Shown: piece by piece, positions 23,276 through 31,270 of the stretch
Layout: the number at the start of each line of letters is the position of its first letter
Numbering within the stretch: position 1 is the stretch's first letter
Source of the DNA: DAOUBP01 sp964513075
GTDB taxonomy: Bacteria; Chloroflexota; Anaerolineae; CG2-30-64-16
Reading direction: 5' to 3'
DNA: 64,000 nt
Assembly: GCA_964513075.1 (NCBI GenBank)
Contig: CAZELR010000019.1
Span: forward strand, 3,578 to 67,577
Translations under genes and position numbers: made by a program
The notes under the pieces: generated by a model
What the model saw: only the letters and a program-made list of their open reading frames with translations
Database searches by the model: none
What the model was told of the DNA's origin: nothing

Positions 23276-23985
23276 AGTTCGGCCCCCAGCTTATAGCCCA
23301 CCCCAAACACCGTCTGGATGTAGTGCGGATGCCGCGGATCATCGCCCAGCTTGGCGCGCAGGTTTTTGATGTGGGCGTCAATGGTGCGCTCGTACCCCTC
23401 GTATGCGTCGCCCTGCACCCGATCCAACAGATCCAACCGGGTGAAGGCGCGGCCGGGGTTGCGGAGCAGCACTGCCAGCAGGTCGAACTCGGTCGGCGTG
23501 AGATCCAACGGCCGGCCGTCGAGCGTAGCCTGGTGCCCATCGATATCGAGCACCAACGCGCCGGCCCGCAGCATTTCTGCGGTTGAGGCCCCCGCGCCGG
23601 ACGTCCGGCGCAGCACCGCCCGGATGCGGGCGACCAGCTCGCGCGGGTTGAACGGCTTGGTCATGTAGTCATCGGCGCCTAACTCCAGCCCGACAATCTT
23701 ATCGGTATCTTCGATGCGTGCGGTCAGCATGATGATCGGTGTGTCGTGCTCGCCTCCGGCGCTGCCGCGCATCGTGCGGCGCAGAGTGCGGGCCACCTCC
23801 AGACCGTCGATGCCGGGCAGGCCCAGGTCGAGCACTATCAGGTCAGGTTTTTCGCGGCGCGCCTGGATCAGCGCGGTCTGCCCGTCGCCGGCCTCCACCA
23901 CCGCGAAGCCGGCCTGCTCCAGGTACGAACGCACCAGCTTGACGATCTTTGCTTCGTCATCGACCACCAGGATTTTGCTGCTCAC
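23272..23985 (-). CDS. OmpR-family response regulator
   Basis: A 237-residue regulator. The receiver domain has acidic residues D9-D10, phosphoacceptor D53 in VLDLGLPGIDGLE and the switch lysine in DDYMTKPFNPRELVAR. The winged-helix DNA-binding domain (about 135-235) ends ERTIDAHIKNLRAKLGDDPR and VFGVGYKLGAEL. The start at 23985 begins MSSKILVVDDEAKIV. It is the first gene of the pair and has a promoter-like element 33-61 bp upstream. Confidence 0.95.
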   Translation of the reverse strand: MSSKILVVDDEAKIVKLVRSYLEQAGFAVVEAGDGQTALIQARREKPDLIVLDLGLPGIDGLEVARTLRRTMRGSAGGEHDTPIIMLTARIEDTDKIVGLELGADDYMTKPFNPRELVARIRAVLRRTSGAGASTAEMLRAGALVLDIDGHQATLDGRPLDLTPTEFDLLAVLLRNPGRAFTRLDLLDRVQGDAYEGYERTIDAHIKNLRAKLGDDPRHPHYIQTVFGVGYKLGAEL

Positions 23986-24017
23986 GGGCCTACCTCACGT
24001 CCTATGCTGACCGTTTG

Positions 24018-24046
24018 ATTATTGCACTCTACACGCCATGCGTCAA
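24018..24046 (-). promoter_or_regulatory. Putative promoter of the two-component operon
   Basis: On the minus strand TTGACG (24046-24041) and AATAAT (24023-24018) are 17 bp apart. The response regulator ATG at 23985 lies about 25 bp after the expected transcription start. Confidence 0.55.
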
Positions 24047-24106
24047 GCCCTCGATTCCTCGGGTTTCAGCGATTCAATTCCCGATCGCATAGGCGTCCCT
24101 CGCTTA

Positions 24107-24148
24107 ACTGTTGACGGGCGAGCTTCAAGAAACCCGCCCGTCAACAGT
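24107..24148. repeat. Stem-loop after the secreted protein gene
   Basis: ACTGTTGACGGGCG (24107-24120) and CGCCCGTCAACAGT (24135-24148) are exact complements with a 14-base loop. On the minus strand it lies 16 bp after the stop of the secreted protein gene and may end or protect that transcript. It has no T-run. Confidence 0.7.
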
Positions 24149-24163
24149 CACAAAAGAGGAGGT

Positions 24164-24775
24164 TTAGCGGTTCACGCCGCGGCCGCCCCGGAAGCCCTGG
24201 CCCATCATTCCATTAGGCCGGGTCTGCCCCTGCCTCATGCCGGGGCGAGTCTGCCCCTGCCCGAAGGCCGGGCCTACGGTAGTGCGCTCTACCATGGTTT
24301 GCACCTGCGTCTGCATGTGCTCGACCATGAGGTCCATCTGCGCCTGGGTAAGCTTGCCATCGGCGACCAGTTGGGCCAGTTGGGCTTGCTTGGCGTCCAG
24401 GATGGTGCTGATCAGCGTGTCTTTGCTGATGCCCTTGGCTGCCGCAATCTGCTCCAGCGACTTGCCGGCCTGCCGCTCGGCCTGGATCTCTTCAGCGGAC
24501 ATGCCCAGCAGCGTTGCGACCTCTTCCGGTTGCCTGGCCCATTCAGGGGCCCCGCCCGCGGCCGCGCCGCGCCGCATCATGCCTGCTGCACCCGCGGCCA
24601 TGCCACATGGGCTGTCGGTGTCCTGCGTCGCCTGGCCATTGTTCTGCGTGCGCATCCCGTTGCCCGGTCCGAAGCCCTGCGCGGTTGGGGTTGCAGGGCC
24701 GGCGGCCAACGCCGTGCTCGCTAGCAGCGCGGCCACGACGCCGACCAGAACTGCCATCAAGATGAACTTCTTCAT
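24164..24775 (-). CDS. Secreted Gly/Met/Gln-rich protein of unknown function
   Basis: A 203-residue protein. The ATG at 24775 (MKKFILMAVLVGVVAALLAS) follows GGAGGGTTCAAC. A signal peptide is clear, with cleavage likely after STALAA. The mature part has a low-complexity start, then a helical core (LLGMSAEEIQAERQAGKSLE, IAAAKGISKDTLISTILD, KLTQAQMDLMVEHMQ) resembling small secreted proteins of the DUF2680/YckD type. The tail is Gly/Arg/Met/Gln-rich (FGQGQTRPGMRQGQTRP). It sits just upstream of the two-component genes on the same strand. A role in envelope or metal stress is possible but not shown. Confidence 0.75.
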   Translation of the reverse strand: MKKFILMAVLVGVVAALLASTALAAGPATPTAQGFGPGNGMRTQNNGQATQDTDSPCGMAAGAAGMMRRGAAAGGAPEWARQPEEVATLLGMSAEEIQAERQAGKSLEQIAAAKGISKDTLISTILDAKQAQLAQLVADGKLTQAQMDLMVEHMQTQVQTMVERTTVGPAFGQGQTRPGMRQGQTRPNGMMGQGFRGGRGVNR

Positions 24776-24901
24776 TGTTGAACCCTCCATACTACTTTCT
24801 GTTTGTATCGTACACCAGCGTTTTTGCTGGCATGCCCTTACTTTACCGGATAGTTGTGAAGGCCGTGTGAATTGCCTGTGGCCCTGCGATGAAGATTTCG
24901 C

Positions 24902-24934
24902 AGGCCCGTCAGGTCTCCAAGACCCGACAGGTCT
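24902..24934. repeat. 33-bp imperfect palindrome after the NapH partner gene
   Basis: AGGCCCGTCAGGTCT (24902-24916) and AGACCCGACAGGTCT (24920-24934) pair at 12 of 15 positions around CCA. It lies 7 bp past the stop of the small membrane protein on the minus strand and shares the GGTCTCC(A/G)AGACC core with the element at 21879-21911. Confidence 0.75.
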
Positions 24935-24940
24935 GCCTCG

Positions 24941-25276
24941 CTACTGTCCCAACCGTTCTCTCAACCAGGTTCGCAGGGCGGCCGGGGAGAACATATCGCT
25001 CTCCAATGACTTGATCTGGCTGCTGCCCGGCGTGTCGGCCGGCAGGTTGAACGCGGCCAGGATCTCGGCCGGCGGTATGTTGTAGGCGGTCGCGATGTCG
25101 TCCAGCGTCATCCAACCCTTGATCTCATCCGGGTTCGTGCCCGTGGGCGCCAGCTTTTCCCCTGACGATGTCAGCTTGCCCGACACCGACCACACGCCCG
25201 CGGCCTTCGCGCCGCCGATCACGCCGAAGAACAATACCAGGATCAACACACCATAGATGAATGGATTGACTTTCAT
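24941..25276 (-). CDS. Small membrane-anchored protein paired with the NapH-like gene
   Basis: A 111-residue protein. The ATG at 25276 (MKVNPFIYGVLILVLFFGVI) has GAGGAGTG upstream. One N-terminal membrane helix (about 6-27) is followed by a soluble domain with GWMTLDDIATAYNIPPAEIL and AALRTWLRERLGQ, which looks like two helix-turn-helix-like repeats around a Pro-rich turn. It starts 17 bp after the NapH-like stop on the same strand, so the two are surely co-transcribed. I recall similar segments beside NapH/CcoG-like ferredoxins in related bacteria; the function is not known. Confidence 0.75.
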   Translation of the reverse strand: MKVNPFIYGVLILVLFFGVIGGAKAAGVWSVSGKLTSSGEKLAPTGTNPDEIKGWMTLDDIATAYNIPPAEILAAFNLPADTPGSSQIKSLESDMFSPAALRTWLRERLGQ

Positions 25277-25293
25277 CGGGATACACTCCTCGT

Positions 25294-26205
25294 CTACTTT
25301 CCGAATACCGGCACGCCCAGCTTCAGCTCCAACGCACCTTCGCGTGGGCATTCGCCTACGCACTCCAGACAGCTCATGCAGTCGGCGTGCTTGATAGTGG
25401 TCGCCGTGTGAACCGGCAAGCCGACCGGGCAGGCCTTGGTGCAGATGCCGCACGACGTACATGCCGCGGCCTCGCGCTTGAGGTAGAAGGGGCTCAGCTT
25501 GCCGACCAGTCCCGTCGCTGCGCCCAGCGGGCAGGCGTACCGGCACCAGGGGCGCTCCACGAAGAGCGAGGCGATCAGTACGATGGCCAGGATGACGGTG
25601 CCCGCGGTCAGGCTGAGTTCCAGTAGATTCCACAGCGCCGCCCAGGGATCGACATCCCGGAAGACCATGAATCCATAGGCCGCCGCGCCGAGCACGGACC
25701 AGGCGAGCACACCGTATTTCAAGAAGCGCAGGTAGCGGTCGAGCACAGCCAGCCTGGCGCCCTTGGTCTTCAGCATCTTGACTGCCTTGCGGATCGGCTT
25801 CACGCGCTTCTGGACGAGGATCGAGAAGCTGCTGATCATGTCCTGGATGAAGCCAAAGGGGCACAGCCAGCCGCAGAAGGCGTTGCGCACCAGCAGCGCG
25901 ACGACCAAAGTGGCAACCAGGAGGACGACGTTGGAGAGGTGGACGTGCGATACGAATTTACCTCCCGTGGTGATGTACCTGTACAGGGTCTCTAAACCGC
26001 CCATGGGGCAGTAAGCCTCCCACGAGGCAGTGATCGTCGCGCCCCCTTCGCCGATCAGCATGTGCCGGACCGCGATGAAGGTGATGAACAGAAATACGCC
26101 GAGCTGCGTCAGCCGGCGGAACGTGTGGTGAGACAACAAGGCTGCCAACCCCTTGCGCCGCGGCTTGACTGAGCCGGCAGTCTGTGTGCGCGATGCACCT
26201 GTCAT
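25294..26205 (-). CDS. NapH/CcoG-like 4Fe-4S membrane ferredoxin
   Basis: A 303-residue membrane iron-sulfur protein. The ATG at 26205 (MTGASRTQTAGSVKPRRKGL) follows GAGGAGG; the longer frame upstream has no site. About four or five helices carry two cysteine motifs characteristic of the NapH/YccM/CcoG group, CGWLCPFGFIQD and CRYACPLGAATG. The C-terminal dicluster ferredoxin domain has CTSCGICTKACPVG and CMSCLECVGECPREG, enough for two 4Fe-4S clusters. Such proteins pass electrons between the quinone pool and periplasmic or cytoplasmic partners. No nitrate reductase is nearby, so the partner is unknown, and the small protein downstream is the only linked gene. Confidence 0.9.
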   Translation of the reverse strand: MTGASRTQTAGSVKPRRKGLAALLSHHTFRRLTQLGVFLFITFIAVRHMLIGEGGATITASWEAYCPMGGLETLYRYITTGGKFVSHVHLSNVVLLVATLVVALLVRNAFCGWLCPFGFIQDMISSFSILVQKRVKPIRKAVKMLKTKGARLAVLDRYLRFLKYGVLAWSVLGAAAYGFMVFRDVDPWAALWNLLELSLTAGTVILAIVLIASLFVERPWCRYACPLGAATGLVGKLSPFYLKREAAACTSCGICTKACPVGLPVHTATTIKHADCMSCLECVGECPREGALELKLGVPVFGK

Positions 26206-26388
26206 GAAGCAATTCCTCCTCGGTGATAGTGACATGTTGATCATAGCGGGAGGGTGCGAAGCTTTCATGCGCGAGAAGTGAAGAAGTGATGAAGATATGT
26301 CAGGGAAAGACTTCCGGAATTGTAACGCTCAGGCCGGCGTTGCATCCAATCTATAAACGACCAATTCACTGGCAAAAGGATGACACCC

Positions 26389-26790
26389 ATGAACGAGTTC
26401 GTGATTGATTTTCCGGGCGGCGCACGCGTAGACGCCCATTTCGGCCCGTACACCGTGAAGACCGACCAGCCCCCCGCCGCTGGCGGGGAAGGCTCGGCGC
26501 CTGCGCCGTTCTCCGTGTTTCTGGCTTCCATCGGCACATGCGCCGGCATCTACGTGCTGGGCTTTTGCCGCCAACGCGGCCTGCCGACCGACGGCATCCG
26601 CCTGGTGCAGCGCATGGAGATGGACCCGGCAACACACCTGGTAGGCAAGATTTACCTGGACATTCAGGTGCCTCCCACTTTCCCTGAGAAGTATAAGGAA
26701 GCGTTGATTCGTTCCGCCGAGCAGTGCGCGGTCAAGAAGCACCTGGAGAATCCGCCGAAGTTCGCCGTGGCGACCAGCATCGCGCAGTAA
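26389..26790 (+). CDS. OsmC family peroxiredoxin-like protein
   Basis: A 133-residue OsmC/YhfA-type protein. ATG 26389 (MNEFVIDFPGG) is chosen over ATG 26380 because the AAAAGGA site overlaps the latter. Two conserved cysteines are in FLASIGTCAGIYVLGFC and SAEQCAVKKHLENPP, the pair used in thiol-dependent peroxide reduction in OsmC proteins. The fold segment GKIYLDIQVPPTFPEKYKEA is typical. It is a single gene followed by a strong terminator at 26822-26846. Substrate (organic peroxide or persulfide) is not decided by sequence. Confidence 0.9.
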   Translation: MNEFVIDFPGGARVDAHFGPYTVKTDQPPAAGGEGSAPAPFSVFLASIGTCAGIYVLGFCRQRGLPTDGIRLVQRMEMDPATHLVGKIYLDIQVPPTFPEKYKEALIRSAEQCAVKKHLENPPKFAVATSIAQ

Positions 26791-26821
26791 CGGCACAGAA
26801 CGATTTTGAGAGAAAAGCACG

Positions 26822-26846
26822 GCCGGGCCCAACGGCCCGGCTTTTT
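26822..26846 (+). terminator. Rho-independent terminator after osmC-like gene
   Basis: GCCGGGCC (26822-26829) and GGCCCGGC (26834-26841) form an 8-bp GC stem with a CAAC loop, followed directly by TTTTT. Confidence 0.93.
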
Positions 26847-26937
26847 GTGCGGACAAACATATGCCAGGCGGCATCCGCTTCTTGTCGGCAAACTCATGTC
26901 CAGATGTTGAGCTTACCGGCACGATGGGCGATGATGC

Positions 26938-27747
26938 CTAATGCCGGTAGAACCCGAAATTGTCGATCCGGTGCTGTTCGGCTAGCTGACTGAGCCGCAC
27001 CGCAAGGGCGTCCCAATACGGCTTGTCTCGCGCCAGACGTCCGCACTCTGCGGCAAGCTCCGGAGTGTCTGTCTCCAGAACTCGCGCGACCCCTTGCCAA
27101 TTGCCGCCGCGCGTGTTGATCGCTTCTGCGCCGATCTCATCGATGCTCCCGGATAATGCTTCGACAAGCCGATCGAGGTCGCTGATGCCCGGCAGGTAAG
27201 GACTGATGAACGCCTGTGTTCGAATGCCATGCTCCCGCAGAGTGGTCAGCGCCCGGAGACGCCGCTCTGGAGAGGCCGCCCGGGGTTCCATCTTGTGCGC
27301 CATCTCCTCGTCCAACGTCATGAGACTCAGGCCGACCTTGCAACTCTCGAAGCGCTCGAGCAAGTCAATATCCCGCAACACCAGATCGGATTTCGTGAGG
27401 ATGGATATCGGAACCTGGTGCTCCAGCAGCACCTCGAGCAGGCTGCGCGTCAGGCGATATTGTTTCTCCGCCGGCTGATAGGGATCGGTGACGCTGGAGA
27501 AGAACACCATCTCTTTGAGCGGTTCTCGCCTGCGGGCCAGTTGTCCTTGCAATACCTCCGCGGCATTGACCTTGGCATCGAGAAAGGCGCCCCAGGCCTC
27601 GGAATGCCCCGTAAATCGTTTCATGAAGCGCGCATAGCAATACACACAGCCATGCACACAGCCGGTGTACGGATTGATCACATAGGCCGCGGCGGGCAAG
27701 CCGCTTTTCTGCAGGATGCTCGTCGCATGAACTTGTTTGGCGCTCAT
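26938..27747 (-). CDS. Radical SAM protein (SplB-like/Rv2578c-type)
   Basis: A 269-residue radical SAM enzyme. The cluster-binding CxxxCxxC is C30-VHG-C34-VY-C37 in NPYTGCVHGCVYCYARFMKR. Later blocks include EMVFFSSVTDPYQPAEKQY, PISILTKSDLVLRDIDLLER and VGLSLMTLDEEMAHKMEP, which place it in the SplB-like/Rv2578c family of unassigned function. It lacks the sequence features that define true spore photoproduct lyase as far as I can see. It lies alone between the osmC terminator and the VOC fusion gene, convergent with osmC. Confidence 0.88.
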   Translation of the reverse strand: MSAKQVHATSILQKSGLPAAAYVINPYTGCVHGCVYCYARFMKRFTGHSEAWGAFLDAKVNAAEVLQGQLARRREPLKEMVFFSSVTDPYQPAEKQYRLTRSLLEVLLEHQVPISILTKSDLVLRDIDLLERFESCKVGLSLMTLDEEMAHKMEPRAASPERRLRALTTLREHGIRTQAFISPYLPGISDLDRLVEALSGSIDEIGAEAINTRGGNWQGVARVLETDTPELAAECGRLARDKPYWDALAVRLSQLAEQHRIDNFGFYRH

Positions 27748-27887
27748 CGTGACTCCATAGCAATATCAGCAGCGACGACCGAGCCGTAGGCGACCGCGCC
27801 AACGAGCATGGGGTTGCTGAAGGCCCGCCATCTCTCATCCCTCAAATGACCCGCACGATCTCACTATCGGACGATTGCACTACCGCA

Positions 27888-28742
27888 CTATTCCCCCCAA
27901 TCCAGTTGGCTCTCCGGGACGCCCAGCGACAGCGCATGCTTCTGAGCTGCGGCTCGTTGCTCGCGGTCGCCCTGACGGTAGACGAAGACCCGGTCGGGGA
28001 AGATCACGTACACCCGGCTCGCGGTGGATGCGTTGACGTACCAGCCTCCGGGTTTGAGCGCGCGGCTCAACGCCTGGCAGATCGCATCTGCCTGCTTGGC
28101 GTCGACCTCGAACGACAGGGCGGTCCAGGTGTCCGGCTGGTAGGGTGCCGCGTTGGTGACGTGCCACGTTTCCGTGCGGGTGATCTGCAGCAGGTCCAGG
28201 ACGCCTGCATCTTGCAGGCTCTCGCCGAACACCAAGCCCTGCAGTAGTTCCTTTTCCTTGGCCCAGGCTTGCAGCTCGATGACGTTTCCTTCCGGGTCGG
28301 TGATGTAGCACCAGGTGATGCGTCCGCTGCCTGCCACGTCAAGGGTGACGACCTCTCCCACGGGCCGGCCGCCGGCTGCCAGCACCGCGGCCCGCGCCGC
28401 CGCAACATCAGTCACGCTGAAGGCCAGGTGGGCGAAGCCGAGCCGGTTGACCGCCGTGGGCGACCTGTCAGCCAGGCGGTCGTAGGAGAAGACCTCCAGC
28501 GTCGGACCCGTGTCGCCGTGGCCCGGCAGGCGGAGGTGGACCCCGGTCAGGTGCGCTCCCGGGATGCCGGTGCCCGCCTCCATGGTTGGCCCGGACAGGT
28601 CGCGTTCCGGCGGCACGCGCACGCAACCGAAGATGTTCTCATAGAAGTGGGCGAGCGCCTGCCAGTCGGCCGCGATCAGGTTGGTGTGGACATAACGGGC
28701 TTGCAGCGGCAAGGGCTGGGCCGAACCTTCAGCATCGACCAT
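27888..28742 (-). CDS. VOC-family protein fused to a small C-terminal domain
   Basis: A 284-residue two-part protein. Residues about 15-165 are a glyoxalase/VOC metal-fold domain (RYVHTNLIAADWQALAHFYE, FAHLAFSVTDVAAARAAVLA, ITDPEGNVIELQAW) with the usual His and Glu ligand positions. Residues about 185-284 form a separate domain (ALSFEVDAKQADAICQALSR, LKPGGWYVNASTASRVYVIF, SLGVPESQLDWGE) that I recall as a free-standing small protein in other bacteria. The reaction is unknown. It ends 3 bp from the cysteine hydrolase stop-side junction, suggesting one operon. A short simple-sequence stretch (CACTATCGGACGATTGCACT) lies just past its stop. Confidence 0.8.
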   Translation of the reverse strand: MVDAEGSAQPLPLQARYVHTNLIAADWQALAHFYENIFGCVRVPPERDLSGPTMEAGTGIPGAHLTGVHLRLPGHGDTGPTLEVFSYDRLADRSPTAVNRLGFAHLAFSVTDVAAARAAVLAAGGRPVGEVVTLDVAGSGRITWCYITDPEGNVIELQAWAKEKELLQGLVFGESLQDAGVLDLLQITRTETWHVTNAAPYQPDTWTALSFEVDAKQADAICQALSRALKPGGWYVNASTASRVYVIFPDRVFVYRQGDREQRAAAQKHALSLGVPESQLDWGE

Positions 28743-28745
28743 GCG

Positions 28746-29243
28746 CTACTCCAGGACCTGCTTCAAGGCTCCGTAGGAGATGACGTCATTGATGCCCTCG
28801 ACGAAGCGGATGCGCTCCGCACTGCCGCTGGCAATCGAGTCGCGCAGGATGATGGGCGTCAGGTCAAGGTCTTGCGCCCCGCGATAGGTGGACAGGACAC
28901 AGTATTCGGCGCAGAAGCCGGTGATGATGACGGTGTCCACGCCGAGCTTGCGTAGCTCCTCCGCCAGCGGGGTCTTGTTGAAAGCGTTCCCGTAGGTCTT
29001 GTGGATGTGCAGGTCCGACTCGAGAATATCCAACTGGTCGGGCAGATCGAACCCCTCTTCGCCGGGCACGAGCTTGTCCTCGGGTTCCATGTGCTGCACG
29101 CTAATGACCGGCAGGTTCTTCTTTCTGAACAGTGCGATGGCTGCGTTGATGTACTCGATGGCGCTCTCGAGGGATTGGGTCGTGACAGGATCGAATTTGA
29201 AGAACGCTTTCTGGACATCGACGACGAGCAGAGCTGGCTTCAT
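28746..29243 (-). CDS. Isochorismatase-family cysteine hydrolase
   Basis: A 165-residue hydrolase of the isochorismatase/nicotinamidase superfamily. D9 in ALLVVDVQKAFF is the catalytic Asp, a Lys in HKTYGNAFNKTPL is the likely second member, and the nucleophile Cys lies near residue 115 in VIITGFCAEYCVLSTYRGAQ, preceded by the usual cis-peptide region. The family cleaves amides (nicotinamide, pyrazinamide, biuret and others); this substrate is not known. It is the first gene of a probable two-gene operon with the VOC fusion and is divergent from plsY. Confidence 0.88.
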   Translation of the reverse strand: MKPALLVVDVQKAFFKFDPVTTQSLESAIEYINAAIALFRKKNLPVISVQHMEPEDKLVPGEEGFDLPDQLDILESDLHIHKTYGNAFNKTPLAEELRKLGVDTVIITGFCAEYCVLSTYRGAQDLDLTPIILRDSIASGSAERIRFVEGINDVISYGALKQVLE

Positions 29244-29337
29244 GTGCGACTCCTTTTAAGTGAAGTATAGCATGACTGGTGGAGGCAAGCCAGCCTCGGA
29301 GGTTGTGGGCAGAGTCGGTCGAATCGGTACATGCTTT

Positions 29338-29367
29338 TTGATGCTCCGGGTCGCGCTGTTGTATACT
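29338..29367 (+). promoter_or_regulatory. Promoter of plsY, probably giving a leaderless mRNA
   Basis: TTGATG (29338-29343) and TATACT (29362-29367) are 18 bp apart. The expected start of transcription falls at or next to the plsY ATG at 29374, and no ribosome binding site is seen there. Confidence 0.55.
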
Positions 29368-29373
29368 TGCTAA

Positions 29374-30012
29374 ATGATCATGCTCGCACTCATCTGGACC
29401 CTACTCGGTTTCCTGCTCGGTTCCCTGCCCATTTCGGTGTGGCTGGGCAAGCTGGTGCTCCGCACCGACATCCGCAGCTACGGCGATGGCAATCCCGGCG
29501 GAACCAACGTGATCCGCGCCGGCAGTCGCGGCCTGGGCGTGCTGGCGATCATCCTGGATATGCTCAAAGCTGCCGTGCCGGTGGCGCTGGCCCATTACGT
29601 CTTTCAGGTGGCCGGCTGGCCGCTTGTGCCGGTCATGCTGGCGCCCATCCTCGGGCACGCCTTTTCGCCGTTCCTCGGCTTTCGCGGCGGCAAGGCGCTG
29701 GCGTGCACGTTCGGCGCGTGGACGGCGCTGACCGCGCCGTTCGGCCCGTTCGTCATGGGCGTCTCGGTTTTCGTGTTTTATAAGCTGTTGAACACCTCCG
29801 GCTGGGCGGCGATAGCTGCACTGCTGGCGCTCCTGGGCTTCCTCCTGACCCCTGCATTGCACTGGCGCAGCCCGGGTCTGGTTGCCGGTCTGACGCTTCC
29901 TTTGTTCGTCGCCTGGGTTGGCACGGTGGCGATCGTTGCCTGGACGCACCGCGCTGATCTGCGACAGCGGCCCGGCCTGCGGTCGAAGGCGAGGGAGCAG
30001 CCAGGGCTATGA
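29374..30012 (+). CDS. plsY: Glycerol-3-phosphate acyltransferase PlsY
   Basis: A 212-residue membrane enzyme that moves an acyl group from acyl-phosphate to glycerol 3-phosphate, the first step of phospholipid synthesis. Its three conserved motifs are present: GSLPISVWLGK near residues 16-26, GDGNPGGTNVIRAGSRGLGV near 39-58, and GHAFSPFLGFRGGKALA near 94-110. About five to seven membrane helices are predicted. Start at 29374 or, less likely, at the ATG at 29380. The stop overlaps the start of the glycosyltransferase by four bases, so the two are coupled. Confidence 0.95.
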   Translation: MIMLALIWTLLGFLLGSLPISVWLGKLVLRTDIRSYGDGNPGGTNVIRAGSRGLGVLAIILDMLKAAVPVALAHYVFQVAGWPLVPVMLAPILGHAFSPFLGFRGGKALACTFGAWTALTAPFGPFVMGVSVFVFYKLLNTSGWAAIAALLALLGFLLTPALHWRSPGLVAGLTLPLFVAWVGTVAIVAWTHRADLRQRPGLRSKAREQPGL

Positions 30013-31169
30013 GACCCTTGTGGCTCTACTTTGAGATTTCCGTGGTGGCCTTCGCAGCGTGTCTGGTGCTCATCAGCCTCAGCAATTGGCGCATGCTGCG
30101 ACGGATGGACCGTTATCGGCCAGCCATACGGCTGCCGCGCGTCTCGGTGTTGGTGCCTGCGCGGAACGAAGAGGATCACATCGGCGACTGCGTGCGTTCG
30201 CTGCTGGCGCAGGACTATCCCGACTTCGAGGTCGTGGTCTTGAATGATCACTCGACCGATCGGACCGGCGAGATTCTCGTGACGCTGAGCGCGAGTGAGC
30301 CGCGGCTGCGGGTGTTGACGGGCGCGGACCTACCCGAGGGCTGGCTGGGCAAGCATTGGGCCTGCCAACAACTGGCCGAGGCGTCTGATGGCGAGCTGCT
30401 TCTTTTCACCGATGCCGATACGCGGCACGGCCCACAATCCATCCGCCACGGCGTTGCCGCGTTGGAGGCGGAAGACGCCGATCTGCTGACCGCGATCCCA
30501 CACGAAGAGATTGTCACCTGGGCTGAACGGTTGACGGTGCCGGTCATCCCGTGGAGCATCTTCACCTTCTTGCCGCTGGCCGTGGCTTACCGCTATCCTT
30601 TCAGGTCGCTATCGGCGACCATCGGCCAATACATGCTGTTTCGGAAGAGCGCCTACGCGGCAATTGGGGGCTACGCGGCTGTGCGCAGCGATCCGGTGGA
30701 CGACATGGCCCTCGGCCGGCGGATCAAGGGCCAGGGTTTTCGTTGGCGCTTGGCGGATGCCACGCGCGACGTCCGCTGCCGGATGTATCGGTGCGCAGGC
30801 CAGGTTTTCGAGGGGTTTTCCAAGAACCTGTTTTCGGCGTTCGGCAACCGGTTGCTGCCGTTCATCGCGGTGTGGAGCTGGCTGGCGATCGTTTTTCTGC
30901 TGCCGCTCGGTGTGCTGCTCGCTCGCCTATGCGGCGCGCCGGTGCCTGCGCTCGATGCCGGCATCGCTCTGATCGGGGTGACGTTAGGCCTGGTTTCGTG
31001 GGGGCTGTGCTATCTCCGCTTCGGGTTTCCGGTGCACCTGATTCCTCTGTATCCACTAACGATCCTGCTGGCGCTGTTCATCGCTGTTCGTTCGATTGCG
31101 CTGGTCCGGCGCGGCCGGACTACCTGGAAGGGGCGGACGCTGGTGCAACGCCGGGTGCGCTGGTGGTAA
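30009..31169 (+). CDS. Family 2 glycosyltransferase, membrane-bound
   Basis: A 386-residue GT-A glycosyltransferase. A membrane helix at about residues 8-28 comes before the nucleotide-sugar domain (VSVLVPARNEEDHIGDCVRS, VVLNDHSTDRTGEI), with the DxD metal motif in LLFTDADTRHGP near residue 136. The ED-type base region DPVDDMALGRRIKGQGFRW follows, then three C-terminal helices. This layout resembles lipid or carotenoid glucosyltransferases (CruC-like), but the acceptor is not determined. It is coupled to plsY (ATGA overlap), which points to a membrane lipid acceptor. A LacI promoter follows after about 60 bp. Confidence 0.82.
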   Translation: MRPLWLYFEISVVAFAACLVLISLSNWRMLRRMDRYRPAIRLPRVSVLVPARNEEDHIGDCVRSLLAQDYPDFEVVVLNDHSTDRTGEILVTLSASEPRLRVLTGADLPEGWLGKHWACQQLAEASDGELLLFTDADTRHGPQSIRHGVAALEAEDADLLTAIPHEEIVTWAERLTVPVIPWSIFTFLPLAVAYRYPFRSLSATIGQYMLFRKSAYAAIGGYAAVRSDPVDDMALGRRIKGQGFRWRLADATRDVRCRMYRCAGQVFEGFSKNLFSAFGNRLLPFIAVWSWLAIVFLLPLGVLLARLCGAPVPALDAGIALIGVTLGLVSWGLCYLRFGFPVHLIPLYPLTILLALFIAVRSIALVRRGRTTWKGRTLVQRRVRWW

Positions 31170-31230
31170 GGACGACTTAATCCTCAGTTAGGGGATTTCC
31201 CCTCATAACCCTGCAAAAGCTCAAAAAGGC

Positions 31231-31259
31231 TTGACACCCGTGCCGTTTCATGATATTGT
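31231..31259 (+). promoter_or_regulatory. Promoter of the LacI-led rhamnoside operon
   Basis: TTGACA (31231-31236) and TATTGT (31254-31259) are separated by 17 bp. An operator-like palindrome lies 12 bp downstream. Confidence 0.8.
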
Positions 31260-31270
31260 TTTGATTGTTA

